Positions 62,349-64,000 of a stretch of DNA of 64,000 nucleotides are shown in pieces. Source of the DNA: JANPBY01 sp963851405 (lineage in GTDB: Bacteria; Actinomycetota; Actinomycetes; DATJPE01). The number at the start of each line of letters is the position of its first letter. The first letter of the stretch is position 1. Both the position numbers and the translations under genes were made by a program. The stretch is taken from the NCBI GenBank assembly GCA_963851405.1, contig CAWKPB010000007.1:310001-374000 (forward strand), written 5' to 3'. Under the pieces are notes generated by a model that made no database searches, was not told the DNA's origin, and saw only the letters and a program-made list of their open reading frames with translations.

Positions 62349-62800
62349 GCGTCAGTCCCTCGGTCGGGGAGAAGCGCTGCCAACAGGCGCTGCACGCTGA
62401 TCGCGCCGACGATCCGCCCGTCGTCCACGACAACGACGAGGGGAGCCCGGTTGTCCTGCATGGCCAGGGCGATCTCGATCACCGTGCAGTCGGGTTCGAC
62501 GATCGCGGCTGGAGGTAGCTCGTCAGGCAGCGCTTCTCGCAGCGTGCGCGCTTCGGCAGCCTCGACCAACGCGTCGGCGTGCTCCTCGTCCCAGGTCCGG
62601 GCCAGCCCCGGGTTGCCCCGGAGATAGCGAGGGAGCGCCAGCCCCGCCACCTGGCTGCCGGCGACGACACCACGAAGCTGCCCGTCGTCGTCGGTGACGA
62701 CGATCCCCGGCTGGCCCTGCGCGACGATGGCCATCGCCAAAGACAGGGGGTCGTCCAGGTGGACGACGGGTGTCAGTTGGGCCAAGTCCTGAGCCTTCAT
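62345..62800 (-). CDS. CBS-domain pair protein
   Basis: 151 residues made of two CBS motifs (LSLAMAIVAQGQPGIVVTDD and VIEIALAMQDNRAPLVVVVD). CBS pairs sense adenosine nucleotides or c-di-AMP and regulate partners. Coupled to the downstream transporter, so it probably gates it or senses the same signal (inference). ATG 62800 follows TAGCCT by 7 bases. Confidence 0.88.
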   Translation of the reverse strand: MKAQDLAQLTPVVHLDDPLSLAMAIVAQGQPGIVVTDDDGQLRGVVAGSQVAGLALPRYLRGNPGLARTWDEEHADALVEAAEARTLREALPDELPPAAIVEPDCTVIEIALAMQDNRAPLVVVVDDGRIVGAISVQRLLAALLPDRGTDA

Positions 62801-62858
62801 GCCGATGAGGCTAGCCTCGGAGCGCTCAACCCGTCCGCCCCGGCCTACGCTGATCGTC
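62801..62858. promoter_or_regulatory. Bidirectional promoter region with two leaderless -10 boxes
   Basis: The minus-strand TAGCCT (62813-62808) lies 7 bases from ATG 62800; the plus-strand TACGCT (62846-62851) lies 7 bases from ATG 62859. The whole divergent region is 58 bp. Confidence 0.55.
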
Positions 62859-63668
62859 ATGTCCGACGCGGTACAGGTGCCCACGGCGCGGATCGCGTTG
62901 TCCAGTGGATCGGTCTACCCCGAGTCCCCGGCGGCCGCGTTCGAACTGGCCGCACGACTGGGGTACGACGGCATCGAGCTCCTGGTGTTCTCCGACCCGG
63001 TCTCCCAAGACGTGGAAGCGGTACGGCGCCTGTCGGATCACTACGGCGTCCCCGTACTCGCCGTACACGCGCCATGCCTGATCATCACCCGGCGCGTGTG
63101 GGGCACCGACCCGTGGTTGAAGCTCGAGAAGAGCAAGGACGCCGCGGAACGACTCGGGGCCTCGACGGTCGTCGTACACCCGCCGTTTCGATGGCAGCGC
63201 GACTACGCCCGGCAGTTTGTCGAAGGCGTGGCGCGGATGAAGGAAGCCACCGACGTGGTCTTCGCGGTGGAGAACATGTTTCCGTGGCGGGCCCGCGCCC
63301 GGGAGCTGCAGGCCTATGCCCCGGCCTGGGACCCCACCGATGACGACTACGACCACCTGACCCTGGACCTGTCCCACACCGCCGTCTCCGGCTCCGACGC
63401 CATCGCCATGGCCACCGGATTCGGCGACCGGCTGGCGCACCTGCACCTCGCTGACGGCAGCGGTTCGGCCCGAGACGAACATCTGGTGCCCGGGCGCGGA
63501 ACGCAGCCCTGCGCCCAGATGCTGGAACGGCTCGCGTCGCAAGGCTTCGCCGGCACGGTGGTGGTCGAAGTGTCGACACGCAAGGCGATCAGCCCGGCTC
63601 AGCGCGAGGCCGATCTCGCCGAAGCCCTGGCCTTCGCCCGCCTCAACTTGGCGAGCGCCGCCCCATGA
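62859..63668 (+). CDS. Sugar phosphate isomerase/epimerase-like TIM barrel protein
   Basis: 269 residues. AP-endonuclease-2/xylose isomerase-like barrel: ARLGYDGIELLVF, VLAVHAPCLI, STVVVHPPFRW, VENMFPW, LTLDLSHTAVSG and a metal His in LAHLHLADG. A similar gene (Rv0498) lies close to ppx in M. tuberculosis. Substrate unknown. Coupled to the ABC ATPase by an ATGA overlap. Confidence 0.87.
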   Translation: MSDAVQVPTARIALSSGSVYPESPAAAFELAARLGYDGIELLVFSDPVSQDVEAVRRLSDHYGVPVLAVHAPCLIITRRVWGTDPWLKLEKSKDAAERLGASTVVVHPPFRWQRDYARQFVEGVARMKEATDVVFAVENMFPWRARARELQAYAPAWDPTDDDYDHLTLDLSHTAVSGSDAIAMATGFGDRLAHLHLADGSGSARDEHLVPGRGTQPCAQMLERLASQGFAGTVVVEVSTRKAISPAQREADLAEALAFARLNLASAAP

Positions 63669-64000
63669 GCGATCCCGCAACCCCGTTCGCGGGCCACGAT
63701 CAAAGCCCCGCGATCCGGACGCGGGCGCTGCGCGTGGTGCGTGGCGGGCGTCCTGTTCTTGCGTCCCTCGACGTGTCCGTCCCACGCGGACAGGTCACGG
63801 GGTTGCTGGGGCCGAGCGGGTGCGGCAAGTCCACGTTCATGCGGGCCGTCGTCGGTGCGCAGATCGTGGCGAGCGGGACGATCGAGGTGCTCGGCCTACC
63901 CGCGGGCAGCCCGGCCGCCCGTCAACGGGTGGCCTACCTGACCCAAGAACGAGGCGTCTACGCCGACCTGTCGGTACGGGAGAACCTCGCGTACTTCGCG
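63665..64000 (+). CDS. ABC transporter ATP-binding protein, N-terminal part
   Basis: Open to the window end (112 residues seen). Walker A GPSGCGKST (about residues 55-63) and a Q-loop region AYLTQERGVYADLSVRENLAYF, the latter typical of ABC-2-type drug or polysaccharide exporters (DrrA/NatA-like). The permease would follow outside the window. ATG 63665 overlaps the upstream stop. Confidence 0.88.
   Translation, partial: MSDPATPFAGHDQSPAIRTRALRVVRGGRPVLASLDVSVPRGQVTGLLGPSGCGKSTFMRAVVGAQIVASGTIEVLGLPAGSPAARQRVAYLTQERGVYADLSVRENLAYFA

Overview
The window is chromosomal DNA of a high-GC Gram-positive bacterium (Actinobacteria). The evidence is the strong G/C preference at codon third positions, frequent GTG starts, the actinobacterial proteins Lsr2, DUF3180, ClpC-type ATPase, DUF222-HNH and zincin_2, and a gene order that follows, from memory, the Mycobacterium tuberculosis block ppa-dacB-Rv3626c-tilS-hpt ... 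ftsH-folEPBK-DUF3180-Rv3604c-Rv3603c-panC-coaX-lysS-lsr2-clpC1-mutY-Rv3587c-disA-radA. Placement of nadB and nadC between panC and coaX is more like Streptomyces-type order. Genus cannot be fixed from the sequence alone. No tRNA, rRNA, CRISPR array or insertion sequence was seen, and no stretch above 300 bases lacks a gene.

Layout. 1-8 kb: the end of a MacB-type ABC ATPase, a TetR regulator and three secreted proteins (M1 peptidase, a 1,315-residue propeller/Ig/PKD protein, an NlpC/P60 hydrolase). 8-18 kb: conserved housekeeping block (ppa, dacB, zincin_2 protein, tilS, hpt, ftsH, folE-folP-folB-folK-DUF3180 with overlapping stops and starts). 18-27.7 kb: accessory island (DUF222-HNH, SnoaL-like, metallo-beta-lactamase fold, a TetR-controlled operon with two copies of a 15-bp operator, methyltransferase, YdeI-like, M20 amidohydrolase). 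27.8-37.5 kb: a conserved-neighbourhood segment with an Ala/Pro-rich membrane protein, a lone NuoD paralogue, an ethanolamine-type permease, two PH-domain membrane proteins fused in an operon with a cytochrome P450, a MidA/NDUFAF7-type methyltransferase, a DUF2520 oxidoreductase and a frameshifted panC. 37.5-48 kb: nadB-nadC-coaX, lysS-argA, lsr2, clpC. 48-56 kb: mutY, secreted protein, an orphan cheB-cheR-cheW operon, disA and radA. 56-64 kb: DDAH/M20 pair, Cys-rich protein, ACC deaminase, small secreted protein, ppx, NhaD/ArsB transporter plus CBS protein, TIM-barrel protein and the start of an ABC ATPase.

How genes work together. folE, folP, folB and folK make the folate core; nadB and nadC make nicotinate mononucleotide from aspartate; panC (apparently broken) and coaX belong to CoA synthesis; radA and disA link DNA repair with c-di-AMP; tilS, hpt and lysS serve translation and purine salvage. 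Fifteen genes have a hexamer TA-S-S-S-T (S = G or C) 6 to 8 bases before the start codon, which predicts widespread leaderless transcription and helps fix several starts.

Most promising observations: (i) a lone NuoD paralogue that keeps the His and the Arg of the quinone-site region but has Trp for the quinone-binding Tyr, with a homologue of the mitochondrial NDUFAF7 arginine methyltransferase (which modifies the NuoD homologue NDUFS2) 5 kb away; (ii) a cheBRW operon without cheA whose CheB receiver domain is degenerate; (iii) three clustered frameshifts in panC; (iv) the paired TetR operator; (v) a palindromic element with two competing hairpins upstream of ppx.
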